This document shows, piece after piece, positions 8,629 to 17,294 of a stretch of 64,000 nucleotides of DNA; position 1 is the stretch's first letter, and each line of letters begins with the position of its first letter. Location: assembly GCF_009928485.1 (NCBI RefSeq), contig NZ_JAABNP010000004.1, positions 124,001 to 188,000 on the forward strand, in the 5' to 3' direction. Origin of the DNA: Clostridium sp. C2-6-12 (GTDB lineage: Bacteria > Bacillota > Clostridia > Clostridiales > Clostridiaceae). The notes below the pieces were generated by a model. The model was not told where the DNA came from and searched no databases. It worked only from the letters and a program-made list of their open reading frames with translations. Made by a program: the position numbers and the translations under genes.

Positions 8629-8644
8629 AAGGGGTCAGACCCTT
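8629..8644. repeat. GGGGTCAGACCC palindromic element between rnfA and rnfB
   Basis: AAGGGGTCAGACCCTT is a short imperfect palindrome (AAGGG arms). It is GC-rich against very AT-rich surroundings, within the only sizeable gap inside the rnf operon. I recall similar GGGGTCAGACCC-type sequences recurring in diverse bacteria, sometimes linked to REP/IS200-type elements, but there is no transposase here. Role unknown. Confidence 0.4.
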
Positions 8645-8688
8645 GTATAAATTTACCAAAAGCACAATTTTATCAATGGTAAATTAAC

Positions 8689-9273
8689 TTATATCATTCC
8701 TGAGAACCCAAGAAATGCAAGAGATAACATTCCTGCTAAAATAAATGCTATTCCAGTTCCCTGTAATGCCTTAGGAACATCTGCATTCACCAGCTTCTCT
8801 CTTAAACTTGCCATGAGTATTAATGCAAGAGCAAAGCCTATACCCGAACCTATTGCAAACACTATACTTTCCACAAATGAATAATTTGATTCAACACTTA
8901 ATGTTGGAACAGATAATACTATACAGTTTGTAGCTATTAAAAGAAGATAGATTCCCCACATATTATATAAAGCAGGCACTTGTTTCTTTATTATTAATTC
9001 TAACAACTGTACAAAACTTGCTATAAGTATTACAAATACAATTGTTGTTAAAAAAGTTAGACCATATGGCAATAATACAAAATGATATACTATATATGCA
9101 AGAATTGAGCTAAGGGTTATAACTGACGTAACCGCCATTCCCATTCCTATAGATGCATCTAAACTTTTTGATACACCAAAAAATATACATAAACCTAAAA
9201 ATTTTGTTAATACAAAGTTATTTACAAGTACTGCACCTATAAATAGTGCAAAGTATTCCTTCATTACAGTCAT
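8689..9273 (-). CDS. rnfA: Rnf complex membrane subunit RnfA
   Basis: The 194-residue RnfA is an integral membrane subunit with six predicted helices. It is paralogous to RnfE with opposite topology and belongs to the NqrD/E-type pair that holds an iron-sulfur centre in the membrane. The N-terminal VNNFVLTKFLGLCIFFGVSK and the inner TNCIVLSVP motifs place Cys residues at the expected centre of helices. The start codon overlaps the rnfE stop (TAATG), indicating translational coupling. A second in-frame ATG lies three codons later. Confidence 0.96.
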   Translation of the reverse strand: MTVMKEYFALFIGAVLVNNFVLTKFLGLCIFFGVSKSLDASIGMGMAVTSVITLSSILAYIVYHFVLLPYGLTFLTTIVFVILIASFVQLLELIIKKQVPALYNMWGIYLLLIATNCIVLSVPTLSVESNYSFVESIVFAIGSGIGFALALILMASLREKLVNADVPKALQGTGIAFILAGMLSLAFLGFSGMI

Positions 9274-9899
9274 TACGATTCACTCCCCTCTGATTTTATG
9301 CGCTCTTCTTTACGCTCTAGATACATTTTAATTCCACCCATCATATAACCAATTAATATGAAGGCTCCTGGAGGTAAAATCATAATTAAAGCAGGATTGT
9401 AACCAGCTCCAAACACTGAAAATCCTAATATTGTTCCATTACCGAAAAGCTCTCTTATAACAGATATTACAAGCATAGCTATTGTAAATCCAACACCCAT
9501 TCCAAGTCCATCAAAAAATGATGGAATAATCTTGTTTTTAGATGCAAATACTTCTGCTCTAGCAAGGATTATTGCAAATACAACTACTAATGCTAAATAT
9601 ACGCCAAGTGCCTTATATAATGTAGGCGCAAAAGCTTGCAATACAAGTTGTACTATAGTTACTATTGTTGCAATTGAAGTTATATACACAGGTACTCTAA
9701 CCTTATCATTTACAAGCTTACGTGTTATTGAAACTGCTACATTATTAGCTGTAATAACAAATAATACTGTTAATCCCATAGTTAATCCATTAACAACTGT
9801 AGTCGTAACTGCCAACGCTGGACAAAGACTTAAGGCTAATACAAATATTGGGTTTTCATCTATTATACCTTTTTTAAAAATATTCCATAACTCTCTCAT
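9273..9899 (-). CDS. rnfE: Rnf complex membrane subunit RnfE
   Basis: The 208-residue RnfE is an integral membrane subunit with six helices, including ENPIFVLALSLCPALAVTT with a Cys in the first helix. It is the pseudo-symmetric partner of RnfA. It starts directly after rnfG with an AGGAGG ribosome site and ends in a TAATG overlap with rnfA. The C-terminus is charged (KEERIKSEGSES), consistent with a cytoplasmic tail. Confidence 0.95.
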   Translation of the reverse strand: MRELWNIFKKGIIDENPIFVLALSLCPALAVTTTVVNGLTMGLTVLFVITANNVAVSITRKLVNDKVRVPVYITSIATIVTIVQLVLQAFAPTLYKALGVYLALVVVFAIILARAEVFASKNKIIPSFFDGLGMGVGFTIAMLVISVIRELFGNGTILGFSVFGAGYNPALIMILPPGAFILIGYMMGGIKMYLERKEERIKSEGSES

Positions 9900-9900
9900 A

Positions 9901-10464
9901 TTACTTACCTCCTGTAAAGTGTACTACTTTTTCTACAGCTTCCTTAATACCTAGTGTTACAGCTTTAGAGGAAATTGTTGCCCCTGTCATAGCTTGAATA
10001 TTTTCTTTATTAGAAGGATCTTTTACTACAGTTAAAGCTTCTGCACTCTTTCCTTTGAACTGGCTTTTAAAAGGTTCTTTTCCTGCATTATCTCCAAGAC
10101 CAGGAGTCTCATTAGCTGATAATATACTGTAATCAACTATTTTCCCATCTGGTGTAACTGCTACTAACATCTTAATAGCACCACCATAACCTTTAGTTTC
10201 ACCAGGTACTACATAGGCTATTATTTTTCCACCTTTTTCAGCAGTAAACCATTCTTTTTGTCCTGATACTTCCTTAAAATTATCAGCATCACTAACCAAT
10301 GCCTTCATTGATTCCTGCTTCATCATTTCATTTTTTTGAACTGCAATAGGCGCTGTTACATAATATACTAAAGCTATTATTATCCCAGAAACTAAACAAG
10401 TCACTATTAAATTTATAGCTACTTTAAATATAGACTCTTCTTTTTTAATCTCTACTTCTGACAT
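9901..10464 (-). CDS. rnfG: Rnf complex FMN-binding subunit RnfG
   Basis: RnfG is about 187 residues, with one N-terminal membrane helix (about 15-37) and an extracytoplasmic FMN_bind domain. The motif MTGATISSKAV near residue 165 carries the threonine that ApbE links to FMN; TPGLGD earlier in the domain is also typical. An upstream in-frame start (10485) overlaps rnfD; the ATG at 10464 follows AAGGGGG and lies 4 bases past the rnfD stop, so it is preferred. It acts as an electron carrier between RnfD and the membrane-side subunits. Confidence 0.94.
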   Translation of the reverse strand: MSEVEIKKEESIFKVAINLIVTCLVSGIIIALVYYVTAPIAVQKNEMMKQESMKALVSDADNFKEVSGQKEWFTAEKGGKIIAYVVPGETKGYGGAIKMLVAVTPDGKIVDYSILSANETPGLGDNAGKEPFKSQFKGKSAEALTVVKDPSNKENIQAMTGATISSKAVTLGIKEAVEKVVHFTGGK

Positions 10465-10468
10465 GTCA

Positions 10469-11521
10469 TTACCCCCTTGCTCCAAACATCTTTGGCTTTA
10501 CAAAACGATCTATTAATGGTGTTACAGCATTCATTAATAAAATTGAGTAACAAACCCCTTCTGGATAACCACCTTTTAATCTGATCAAAGCAGTTATAGC
10601 ACCAGCTCCCACAGCAAAAATAATTTGTCCTTTTGTTGTGATTGGAATAGTGACCATATCTGTTGCCATAAAGAACGCTCCAATTATAAGACCTCCAGCC
10701 ATCATATGGAATAACGGATCTCCAGTAAATAATCCTGCTGGTCCAAAAATCCAAGTAATAATACCAACTGTTCCAATCATAAATACAGGAACATGCCAGT
10801 TAATGTATCCTTTATATATAAGATAAATTCCACCAATTAAAAGCAATATAGTAGAAGTTTCACCTAAACTTCCATTTCTTGTTCCAAGAAACATTGCTTT
10901 ATACAATTCAAAATTTCCACCAAAAGTTTCAACTAATTTATCATATCCTTGTTGTTTTAATATGTTTAATGGTGTTGCACTAGTAACTACATCTACTGAT
11001 GTTGTTATCTTTGTCCAAGTTGTCATTGCAACTGGCCATGATACCATTAAGGCTGCTCTTCCAATATGAGCAGGGTTGAAAATGTTAAAGCCAAGTCCTC
11101 CCATTGACTGCTTAGCTACCACTATAGCAATAAAAGAACCAATTGCAATCATATAAGGAGGTAAGCTAGGTGGAAGAGACATTGCTAATAAAATACCAGT
11201 TATAGCTGCGCTTCCATCAAAAGCAGTAATCTTCTTCTTAGTGAATTTTTGTAGTAAATATTCGAATGCAACTGCTGAAATTAAACCAACTGCTATATTA
11301 ATTAAAGCTGTAAGTCCAAAATAAAATATTGAAAAAATTGCTGCTGGCGCTAAGGCTATATTTACATTCCACATTATCTTTGAAGTCGTTTCTTCACAAC
11401 GTACATGAGGTGAGGTAGAAACAGTAAACATACTTTCTTGAACTTCTATTCCCTTTGCTTTGATTTCACGTACTTTATCTTCTTGTACATTATTTGTCTG
11501 TACTATATTTTCAGAACTCAT
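10469..11521 (-). CDS. rnfD: Rnf complex membrane flavoprotein RnfD
   Basis: The 350-residue RnfD is a multi-span membrane subunit (about nine or ten helices) of the NqrB/RnfD family. The loop TSATPLN (about residue 180) contains the threonine expected to carry covalent FMN. SPHVR and FFMATDMVTIPITTKGQ are family hallmarks. It follows rnfC by 17 bases, and rnfG begins within a few bases of its stop. Together with RnfG it is a substrate for the ApbE encoded at 6435-7484. Confidence 0.95.
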   Translation of the reverse strand: MSSENIVQTNNVQEDKVREIKAKGIEVQESMFTVSTSPHVRCEETTSKIMWNVNIALAPAAIFSIFYFGLTALINIAVGLISAVAFEYLLQKFTKKKITAFDGSAAITGILLAMSLPPSLPPYMIAIGSFIAIVVAKQSMGGLGFNIFNPAHIGRAALMVSWPVAMTTWTKITTSVDVVTSATPLNILKQQGYDKLVETFGGNFELYKAMFLGTRNGSLGETSTILLLIGGIYLIYKGYINWHVPVFMIGTVGIITWIFGPAGLFTGDPLFHMMAGGLIIGAFFMATDMVTIPITTKGQIIFAVGAGAITALIRLKGGYPEGVCYSILLMNAVTPLIDRFVKPKMFGARG

Positions 11522-11538
11522 TTTTATCCCCTCACTTC

Positions 11539-12858
11539 CTATTTCTTCGCTGCTTTTGCTAAGTTTTGTGCTTTTGAATATTTTATGTACTGCACAATAT
11601 TACGTTTTGCTGGACATACGTAAACACAGCTTCCACATTCTATACAGTTTAATAAGCCATATTCTTCTTTAGCTTCACTAAATTTATGACGTTCACCTAA
11701 TATACTTAGCATACTTGGAACTAATCCCATTGGACATGCTTTAACACATCTTCCGCATCTAATACATGGACCTTCTTCTCCTGAATTTACAACTTCACTG
11801 CTTAATGCTAATATACCTGATACACCCTTCATTACTGGTACATCTAAAGTAAATTGAGCAAATCCCATCATAGGTCCTCCCATAATTATCTTTTCAGGAG
11901 TCTTACTAAAACCTCCACAATAATCTATTGCTTCCTTAAAGCTTGTTCCAATTCTTAATAATAGATTTTTAGGTTCTTTAATTGCATCTCCTGAAACTGT
12001 AGTAACTCTTTCTATTAATGGGATTCCATTAGCTACAGCATCATAAATTGCAATAGTAGTACCAACGTTTTGGACTACTACTCCAACATCCATAGGTAAT
12101 CCACCTGCTGGAACTTCTCTATCTGTAAGTACTTTTATAAGCATCTTTTCAGCACCTTGAGGATATTTGGTAGGAAGTGCTACAACTTCAACAGAAGTTC
12201 CTCTAAAAGCTTCTTTCATAGCCATTATAGCTTCTGGTTTATTATCTTCTATTCCTACATATCCTTTGTTAACACCTAGGAGCTTCATAACAATTTTTAC
12301 TCCATTAACCATACGCTCTGAATATTCAAGCATCATTCTATAATCTGCTGTAAGATATGGTTCACATTCAGCTGCATTTACTATAAAAGTATCAATTTTT
12401 TTATCTTTATTGGGAGAAAGCTTAATATGTGTAGGGAACGTCGCTCCTCCAAGTCCAACAATACCAGCTTCTTTTATAATATCTCTAATTTCATCTGGGC
12501 TTAAATTTTCCCAATCACGATTTAGTGGAAGACCCTCTGCCCATTCATCTAGTCCATCATTTTTGATAACGATTGATAAACATTTAACTAATGATGCATG
12601 TGGCATTTCTGTAATATTAATAACTTCTCCAGAAATCGACGAATGTATTGGACTGTGCATAAAAGCATCGCTTTTTGCTACTACTTGTCCCTTCTTAACC
12701 TTATCTCCAACCTTAACTATTGGTTCGCAATGAGCTCCTATATGCTGACTCACTGGAATAGTTACAGTTGAAGGTAATGTTGGAATTTTAATTGCTTGAT
12801 TGGAGCTATACCCTTTGCTGTCTTTAGGATGAACCCCTCCAAGAAAACTTTTTAACAT
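11539..12858 (-). CDS. rnfC: Rnf complex NADH-oxidoreductase subunit RnfC
   Basis: RnfC is about 439 residues, the peripheral subunit that reacts with NAD(H). The N-terminus (GGVHPKDSKGYS and a biotinyl-like hairpin with GDKVKKGQVVA) is followed by a Nqo1-like flavin/NAD domain (GLGGATFPTHIK, NAAECEPYLTADYRMM). The C-terminus has two 4Fe-4S motifs, CIRCGRCVKACP and CIECGSCVYVCP. A GTG at 12867 is in frame, but it lies inside the ribosome site GAGAGGTG; the ATG at 12858 is better placed. It is the first gene of the rnfCDGEAB run. Confidence 0.95.
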   Translation of the reverse strand: MLKSFLGGVHPKDSKGYSSNQAIKIPTLPSTVTIPVSQHIGAHCEPIVKVGDKVKKGQVVAKSDAFMHSPIHSSISGEVINITEMPHASLVKCLSIVIKNDGLDEWAEGLPLNRDWENLSPDEIRDIIKEAGIVGLGGATFPTHIKLSPNKDKKIDTFIVNAAECEPYLTADYRMMLEYSERMVNGVKIVMKLLGVNKGYVGIEDNKPEAIMAMKEAFRGTSVEVVALPTKYPQGAEKMLIKVLTDREVPAGGLPMDVGVVVQNVGTTIAIYDAVANGIPLIERVTTVSGDAIKEPKNLLLRIGTSFKEAIDYCGGFSKTPEKIIMGGPMMGFAQFTLDVPVMKGVSGILALSSEVVNSGEEGPCIRCGRCVKACPMGLVPSMLSILGERHKFSEAKEEYGLLNCIECGSCVYVCPAKRNIVQYIKYSKAQNLAKAAKK

Positions 12859-13019
12859 TACAATCACCTCTCAAGTTTATAGAAATAAATTAATCTCATA
12901 GCTGTCTAAATTTCATATTCACTAAATTTAATTCAAATCAAAATTTAATGTAAACAATTACTTTTTTCGACAGTAAATTTCCTTATTAGAACTTGTACAT
13001 AAAAATCAAACTAATTATT

Positions 13020-13430
13020 TTATAAAATATTTATAATTTCTGGTTTGGATTTTTCATTTGCAGTAGCAGCTTTATCAAATAGCTTAACTAACACCATCGA
13101 TAATAAGAAAGCTATTATCCCACCTGCTATTTGAAAAGTATGTACATTACCTCCAATGTAATCTCCTATTCCTCCTCCTAATAACACCCCAATAAAAGCA
13201 GCAATTAATGGAAAAACAAAAACAACAAAGGCACCTCTTAATACATTCACCTCCTTAACTTCAAAAACTACTCGCTGTCCAACGGTTGCTCCAACTTTAT
13301 TATTTGCCTTTATTATGATACTATCACTTCCTGGACAGCCTCCACAGCTACTACAATCACTATGTCTGCCTACTTTGATTTGGGCTTCATTATTATTCAC
13401 CTCAATTACTATACCTTGTTCTGTTTTCAT
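13020..13430 (-). CDS. RseC/MucC-type SoxR-reducing-system-like protein
   Basis: This 136-residue RseC_MucC-family protein has an N-terminal soluble beta domain with CSSCGGCPGSDS (cysteine cluster near residue 27) and two adjacent membrane helices (about 70-90 and 100-122). Related proteins sit next to rnf/rsx genes in many bacteria and are thought to help assemble or tune the redox complex; the exact role is unclear. It is encoded about 160 bases before rnfC on the same strand and may open the operon. An ATG at 13439 lies inside the ribosome site AAGGAGAATG, so the ATG at 13430 is preferred. Confidence 0.85.
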   Translation of the reverse strand: MKTEQGIVIEVNNNEAQIKVGRHSDCSSCGGCPGSDSIIIKANNKVGATVGQRVVFEVKEVNVLRGAFVVFVFPLIAAFIGVLLGGGIGDYIGGNVHTFQIAGGIIAFLLSMVLVKLFDKAATANEKSKPEIINIL

Positions 13431-13654
13431 TACTATCATTCTCCTTAATCTTTTTGCTTGTACCTTATTCCATTTTCATAGAATATTGCTTGTAAGATAT
13501 TATAAATAAGGTCATGTTTATTGCTCTATTCCATTATAAACTTCTATTCCCTTGTTTTAAAGAATAAGTATTTTTTTAACAATATTATATAAAAATAGTC
13601 TGTTAATTTTAACAATAATTTCTTTAAAATCAATAGGCTATTTTTACTTACTCC

Positions 13655-13688
13655 TAATATAATTCAATATTTTTATTGAATTATATTA
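13655..13688. terminator. Terminator of the rhamnose mutarotase unit
   Basis: Perfect 15-base arms (13655-13669 and 13674-13688) with a TTTT loop lie 24 bases beyond the mutarotase stop. The arms are AT-rich and followed by T-rich DNA. A second, weaker hairpin (AAAATAGTCT with AGGCTATTTT) lies near 13590-13645. Confidence 0.75.
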
Positions 13689-13711
13689 ATTATACTTGCT
13701 GATATATTTTC

Positions 13712-14029
13712 TTATTGTAGATAAAACATTGGTTCTAATTCCACTGAAACAGGGCTACAATCTGGATTGGTTTCCATTATATCAGCCATATACTTCCACC
13801 ATTTCTTGCAAATTTCTGTTTCAGCGCTCTTATTCCATAAAGCTTCTTCTTCCAATTCTATAAATCCATATAAATAATTAGTATCTTTGTCTAAATAAAT
13901 AGAATAATTACTCCCTCCATGTTCATGAATCATTTTTTTCATTTCTGACCACAAATTTTCATGCCTTTTTTTATATTCCTCTTCAAAACCATCATAAAGT
14001 TTCATTTTGAAACATTTTCTTGATTTCAT
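13712..14029 (-). CDS. rhaM: L-rhamnose mutarotase
   Basis: The 105-residue protein matches the RhaM/RhaU family (EC 5.1.3.32), which interconverts alpha and beta anomers of free L-rhamnose. Family features visible are KMKLYDGFEEEYKKRHENLW, with the conserved KRHxxLW at about residues 20-26, the GxxNYSIYLD segment, LYGFIELE, and WWKYMADIMETN with paired Trp near 75. Its presence implies that free L-rhamnose is released. No rhamnose isomerase or kinase is in the window. It lies about 110 bases beyond the DUF2264 gene on the same strand and is probably in the same transcript as DUF2264, GH88 and the lyase. Confidence 0.9.
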   Translation of the reverse strand: MKSRKCFKMKLYDGFEEEYKKRHENLWSEMKKMIHEHGGSNYSIYLDKDTNYLYGFIELEEEALWNKSAETEICKKWWKYMADIMETNPDCSPVSVELEPMFYLQ

Positions 14030-14139
14030 TTTATCGCTCCCTTACATTAAGTTCTCAAAATAATTTGATCATATTTTGCATATCCTTATTTAAATAAGGA
14101 TATTTCATGGTGAAATATCCTCATTCATGCAATTTCAAT

Positions 14140-15987
14140 TTAATCTATTTTTATTGATATTATTTTTCCGTTAAATGAAATTTCCACAAGATTTTGATCT
14201 ATTTTTGCAACAGGACCTTCATCAAAATTAAATTCTTCATCAACAGCTACTGCACCTAAAACAGCTGAAACTAAAATATTTTTTCCTGGATTAATGCTGC
14301 CTGTCAGCGTTGGTAATACAGTTCGTGGATATAACAAATTCGTGTTAGGTTCAGGCTCAATCATTTCTGCTTTTAATTTTCCACTTAAATCTAAAATACC
14401 AGTAATGCAATCCTTGAATTTATAAAAAATTTTATCATCAAATAACTTTCCATTCCCAATCCATGCAGGTGCTGCAAAACCGCCTTCTGCAATGTCTAAT
14501 ATGCGCTTAGTATCAATAACATGTACTCTAACATGCCATGGAGTTAAAGGAATAATAAAACTTTTTATTATAACATCCTTCCAAGGCTTCCAACATGATT
14601 CAATATAATCCTCTTTTATATCATAACTTTCACAGCCATAACGAGTTCTATAATATCCATCACCTTCTGATAGTGCTAGACAACTGTCAAAGGCTCCTTG
14701 CTTTAATAGCAATCTTCCTTTAGGTACACTAAACCCAAAAGTTGTTGAATATACGAATTTTTCATACTTTGCATCTCCATGAGCATGCTCATGTGAATGC
14801 TGGCCAGAGGTGAATGCTTGAACTTCTTTACCTATTTTATCATGGCAAACTATCATTCTAGAACTTTTTTGAATACTTTTCTCTGCAAAAGGTAAATCTT
14901 GTTCTTCTGATGTCCAAAACGGATGATCTTCAGGTATTGCTAATGCTAAAAATGTCTTTAAAGCCCAATAAGGTGATCCAGGTGCATTATACCCTTCTGC
15001 CATATTTAAATTTTGATATGTATATCCTATATTTAACAATCCATCTGCTGAGAATATATTTTCATTAATCCAATATCTTAGATTTCTCATTACAATACCT
15101 TTTATAACCCCCCAAGGTAATGCTTCTACATTTGCATAAGCTAAGGCAGACCAAAAACAGCTTTGAGCAAATCTATAGGTCAAACTTCTTCCAAAAGGTA
15201 TAGCTGATCCATCTACTGAAAACCAATCTTTATAAGTTTGAGCAAAAATCCTAGCACGTTCTTTATAATCTTTTGATCTTTTTGGGTCTTCTTCTTCCAT
15301 TGCCTTTGCATAAATTAATCCATAATAATGCATTCCAAATGGAATATAATAATCTATTTGCTTTTCATATCCATCAAAATACCAACCATCATTTAAATAA
15401 AATGAATCTATTTTATCTAAATCTCTTAAAAGTATCTCTTTTGACCATTGTCTTCCACACTTTTTCATTGCAACATTAACTAAGATTCTAAAGAATAACC
15501 AATTAGTATCTGGAATTGTATGATCATTGATTTGAATTAACCAATTATATAAATTATCCTGTTGTTCCTTTGTTAAAGCATCCCAAAATATATCTTTAGA
15601 TAACATTAGTGATAATGAAATTGAAGCCATTTCAACTATACGTTGATCATAATCATTGACTTTTCCATAGTAAGCCTCACTATTTGGATCAGTACTTTCT
15701 ATTAATCCCTTAACAAAATATTGAATTAATTCTGAATCACTTTCATTTTTTAATGTAGAAAGAGGTCCTATTCCCCATAAAGGTCTTAAAAACGCTTCAC
15801 ATTCTCTTGAATTTTCACTATAAACTGACCCACTGGTTCCTAAATTTAAATGACCAGGCTTTTGTTCCTTTAAAAATGGTGTTAAGGGCTCTATTATATT
15901 AATTAATGCTGCTCTTAAATCTTCTTTAGTTTTCAATGGATTCTTCTTAAGATTTTTATTATATAAACCTATATTTTCGTTAATCAT
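14140..15987 (-). CDS. DUF2264 domain-containing protein, possible rhamnose/uronate-releasing enzyme
   Basis: The 615-residue cytoplasmic protein (no signal peptide) spans the whole DUF2264 family. The N-terminal 400 residues are helix-rich with many aromatic residues (WYFDGYEKQIDYYIPFGMHYYG near 205, PGSPYWALKTFLAL near 335), as in an alpha/alpha toroid. The rest looks like a beta sandwich beginning around HSHEHAHGDAKYEKFVYS. That layout resembles polysaccharide lyases and toroid glycosidases. It sits between GH88 and L-rhamnose mutarotase in one unit with a heparinase-like lyase. I infer that it acts on a rhamnose- and uronate-containing oligosaccharide; the actual reaction is not shown by sequence. 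Confidence 0.75.
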   Translation of the reverse strand: MINENIGLYNKNLKKNPLKTKEDLRAALINIIEPLTPFLKEQKPGHLNLGTSGSVYSENSRECEAFLRPLWGIGPLSTLKNESDSELIQYFVKGLIESTDPNSEAYYGKVNDYDQRIVEMASISLSLMLSKDIFWDALTKEQQDNLYNWLIQINDHTIPDTNWLFFRILVNVAMKKCGRQWSKEILLRDLDKIDSFYLNDGWYFDGYEKQIDYYIPFGMHYYGLIYAKAMEEEDPKRSKDYKERARIFAQTYKDWFSVDGSAIPFGRSLTYRFAQSCFWSALAYANVEALPWGVIKGIVMRNLRYWINENIFSADGLLNIGYTYQNLNMAEGYNAPGSPYWALKTFLALAIPEDHPFWTSEEQDLPFAEKSIQKSSRMIVCHDKIGKEVQAFTSGQHSHEHAHGDAKYEKFVYSTTFGFSVPKGRLLLKQGAFDSCLALSEGDGYYRTRYGCESYDIKEDYIESCWKPWKDVIIKSFIIPLTPWHVRVHVIDTKRILDIAEGGFAAPAWIGNGKLFDDKIFYKFKDCITGILDLSGKLKAEMIEPEPNTNLLYPRTVLPTLTGSINPGKNILVSAVLGAVAVDEEFNFDEGPVAKIDQNLVEISFNGKIISIKID

Positions 15988-16098
15988 CTAAACTACCTTC
16001 TATCCTTATTAATTATAATTAAATCTCAATACCTATGTAGAATAATGCGAAATAATCATTATATTACTTTTAATAATAAAAACTGAACCTGAACTCAT

Positions 16099-17229
16099 TT
16101 ACCAAAATAACAATTTTTCATCATTTAACCTTGCAATTCCTTCTGTAAAGAAATAGTCACCATAAATTATTGGAATATCTAGATTTTTTTGTTCTGGAAA
16201 ATGCCCTGTTGCATGATATAATAAGCCTTCTTCTTCCATATCCTCTTTCGTTGCACATTCATAATACAAATCTTTTAATATATTTTCTCCAGCATCCTTA
16301 TATAATGAAACCTCCAATTCTGAAACTTCTTCACTTATAAGAAGCAAGCCACATGCAGCTATGGCTCCCGCTGATGAATCTGGATATCTATATTTTCTTT
16401 CCCCATCTTCTGGGACTCTAAAATCCCAAACTGGACACTTTTTATCTTTCATATTTGCAATAAAATAATTAGCTGTTTTCTTAGCTGCATTTAAAAATTC
16501 TATATTTTTAGTATATTTATATGAAATTGCAAGACCATAGATTGCCCATGCACAACCTCTTGCCCATGCACTATTAGGTGCAAATCCTTGTCCTCCAAGC
16601 TTTTCAACAACTTCTCCTGTTTCTGAGTCGAACACCACCATATGCTGAACCGAACCATCTTCTCTGATAAAATTTTCTAATACCATCTTGCCATGACTTT
16701 CTGCAACATGTTTAAATCTTGGATCTCCTGTTTCTTCTGATGCCCAATATAAAAGTGCCAAATTCATCATACAATCAATTATTGCAACTCCCGAATTGTC
16801 ATCTTTACCTATCCAATCATTCCACGCACGGATATAATTTCCTTTTATATTAAATCTTCCTGCCAAAAGATTAGCAGCAAGTAATGCTCTCCTTCTTGAC
16901 TCCTTATTTCCTGTTATTTTATAATTAGCCAAACTACTTAATGTCCACATAAATCCCATATCATGATCTATTAATTCAGAATCAGTTAACAAATAATCCA
17001 TTTCTTTTTCACATTCTTCAGCAGTGATTTTTAATTTTTGGTTTTTATTTGCAAGATACACATACCAAAGTATTCCTGGCCAGAAACCTGCTGTCCACCA
17101 CTGAGGCTTTTCTAAATCATAATGCTTATTTTTGCTTACATGAGGGAAATTCACACCAATTCTATCATTATTTAAATTAGTTTTTTCTTGAATAAAGCCC
17201 CATGCTTCTTCTTTCCAATCGTTATTCAT
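16099..17229 (-). CDS. GH88 unsaturated glucuronyl hydrolase
   Basis: The 376-residue protein has the size and pattern of GH88 unsaturated glucuronyl hydrolases, which remove the 4,5-unsaturated uronate left by a lyase, through hydration of the double bond. Visible family features are the WWTAGFWPGILWYVY opening (near residue 42), DHDMGFMW near 90, the catalytic-type Asp in SGVAIIDCMMNLALLYWA (near 147), GQGFAPNSAWARGCAWAIYG and PDSSAGAIAACGLL. No signal peptide is present, so it works in the cytoplasm on imported fragments. It is encoded 65 bases after the heparinase-like lyase. GH105 is the nearest alternative, but the motifs fit GH88 better. Confidence 0.88.
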   Translation of the reverse strand: MNNDWKEEAWGFIQEKTNLNNDRIGVNFPHVSKNKHYDLEKPQWWTAGFWPGILWYVYLANKNQKLKITAEECEKEMDYLLTDSELIDHDMGFMWTLSSLANYKITGNKESRRRALLAANLLAGRFNIKGNYIRAWNDWIGKDDNSGVAIIDCMMNLALLYWASEETGDPRFKHVAESHGKMVLENFIREDGSVQHMVVFDSETGEVVEKLGGQGFAPNSAWARGCAWAIYGLAISYKYTKNIEFLNAAKKTANYFIANMKDKKCPVWDFRVPEDGERKYRYPDSSAGAIAACGLLLISEEVSELEVSLYKDAGENILKDLYYECATKEDMEEEGLLYHATGHFPEQKNLDIPIIYGDYFFTEGIARLNDEKLLFW

Positions 17230-17294
17230 TCTAAATGTGCCTCCTTGATAATATTTAACTAAATACCTATATTATCTATATTTAAATAAATCTT

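Noticed and set aside
9532..9954. 140-codon rightward frame antisense to rnfE/rnfG
   Set aside because: The Thr/Ala-rich reading arises from the codon pattern of the membrane protein on the other strand; it has no ribosome site.
10452..10754. 100-codon open frame on the minus strand inside rnfD
   Set aside because: It overlaps rnfD in another frame and has an unlikely composition (many Trp, Arg, Cys); it is a shadow of the real gene.
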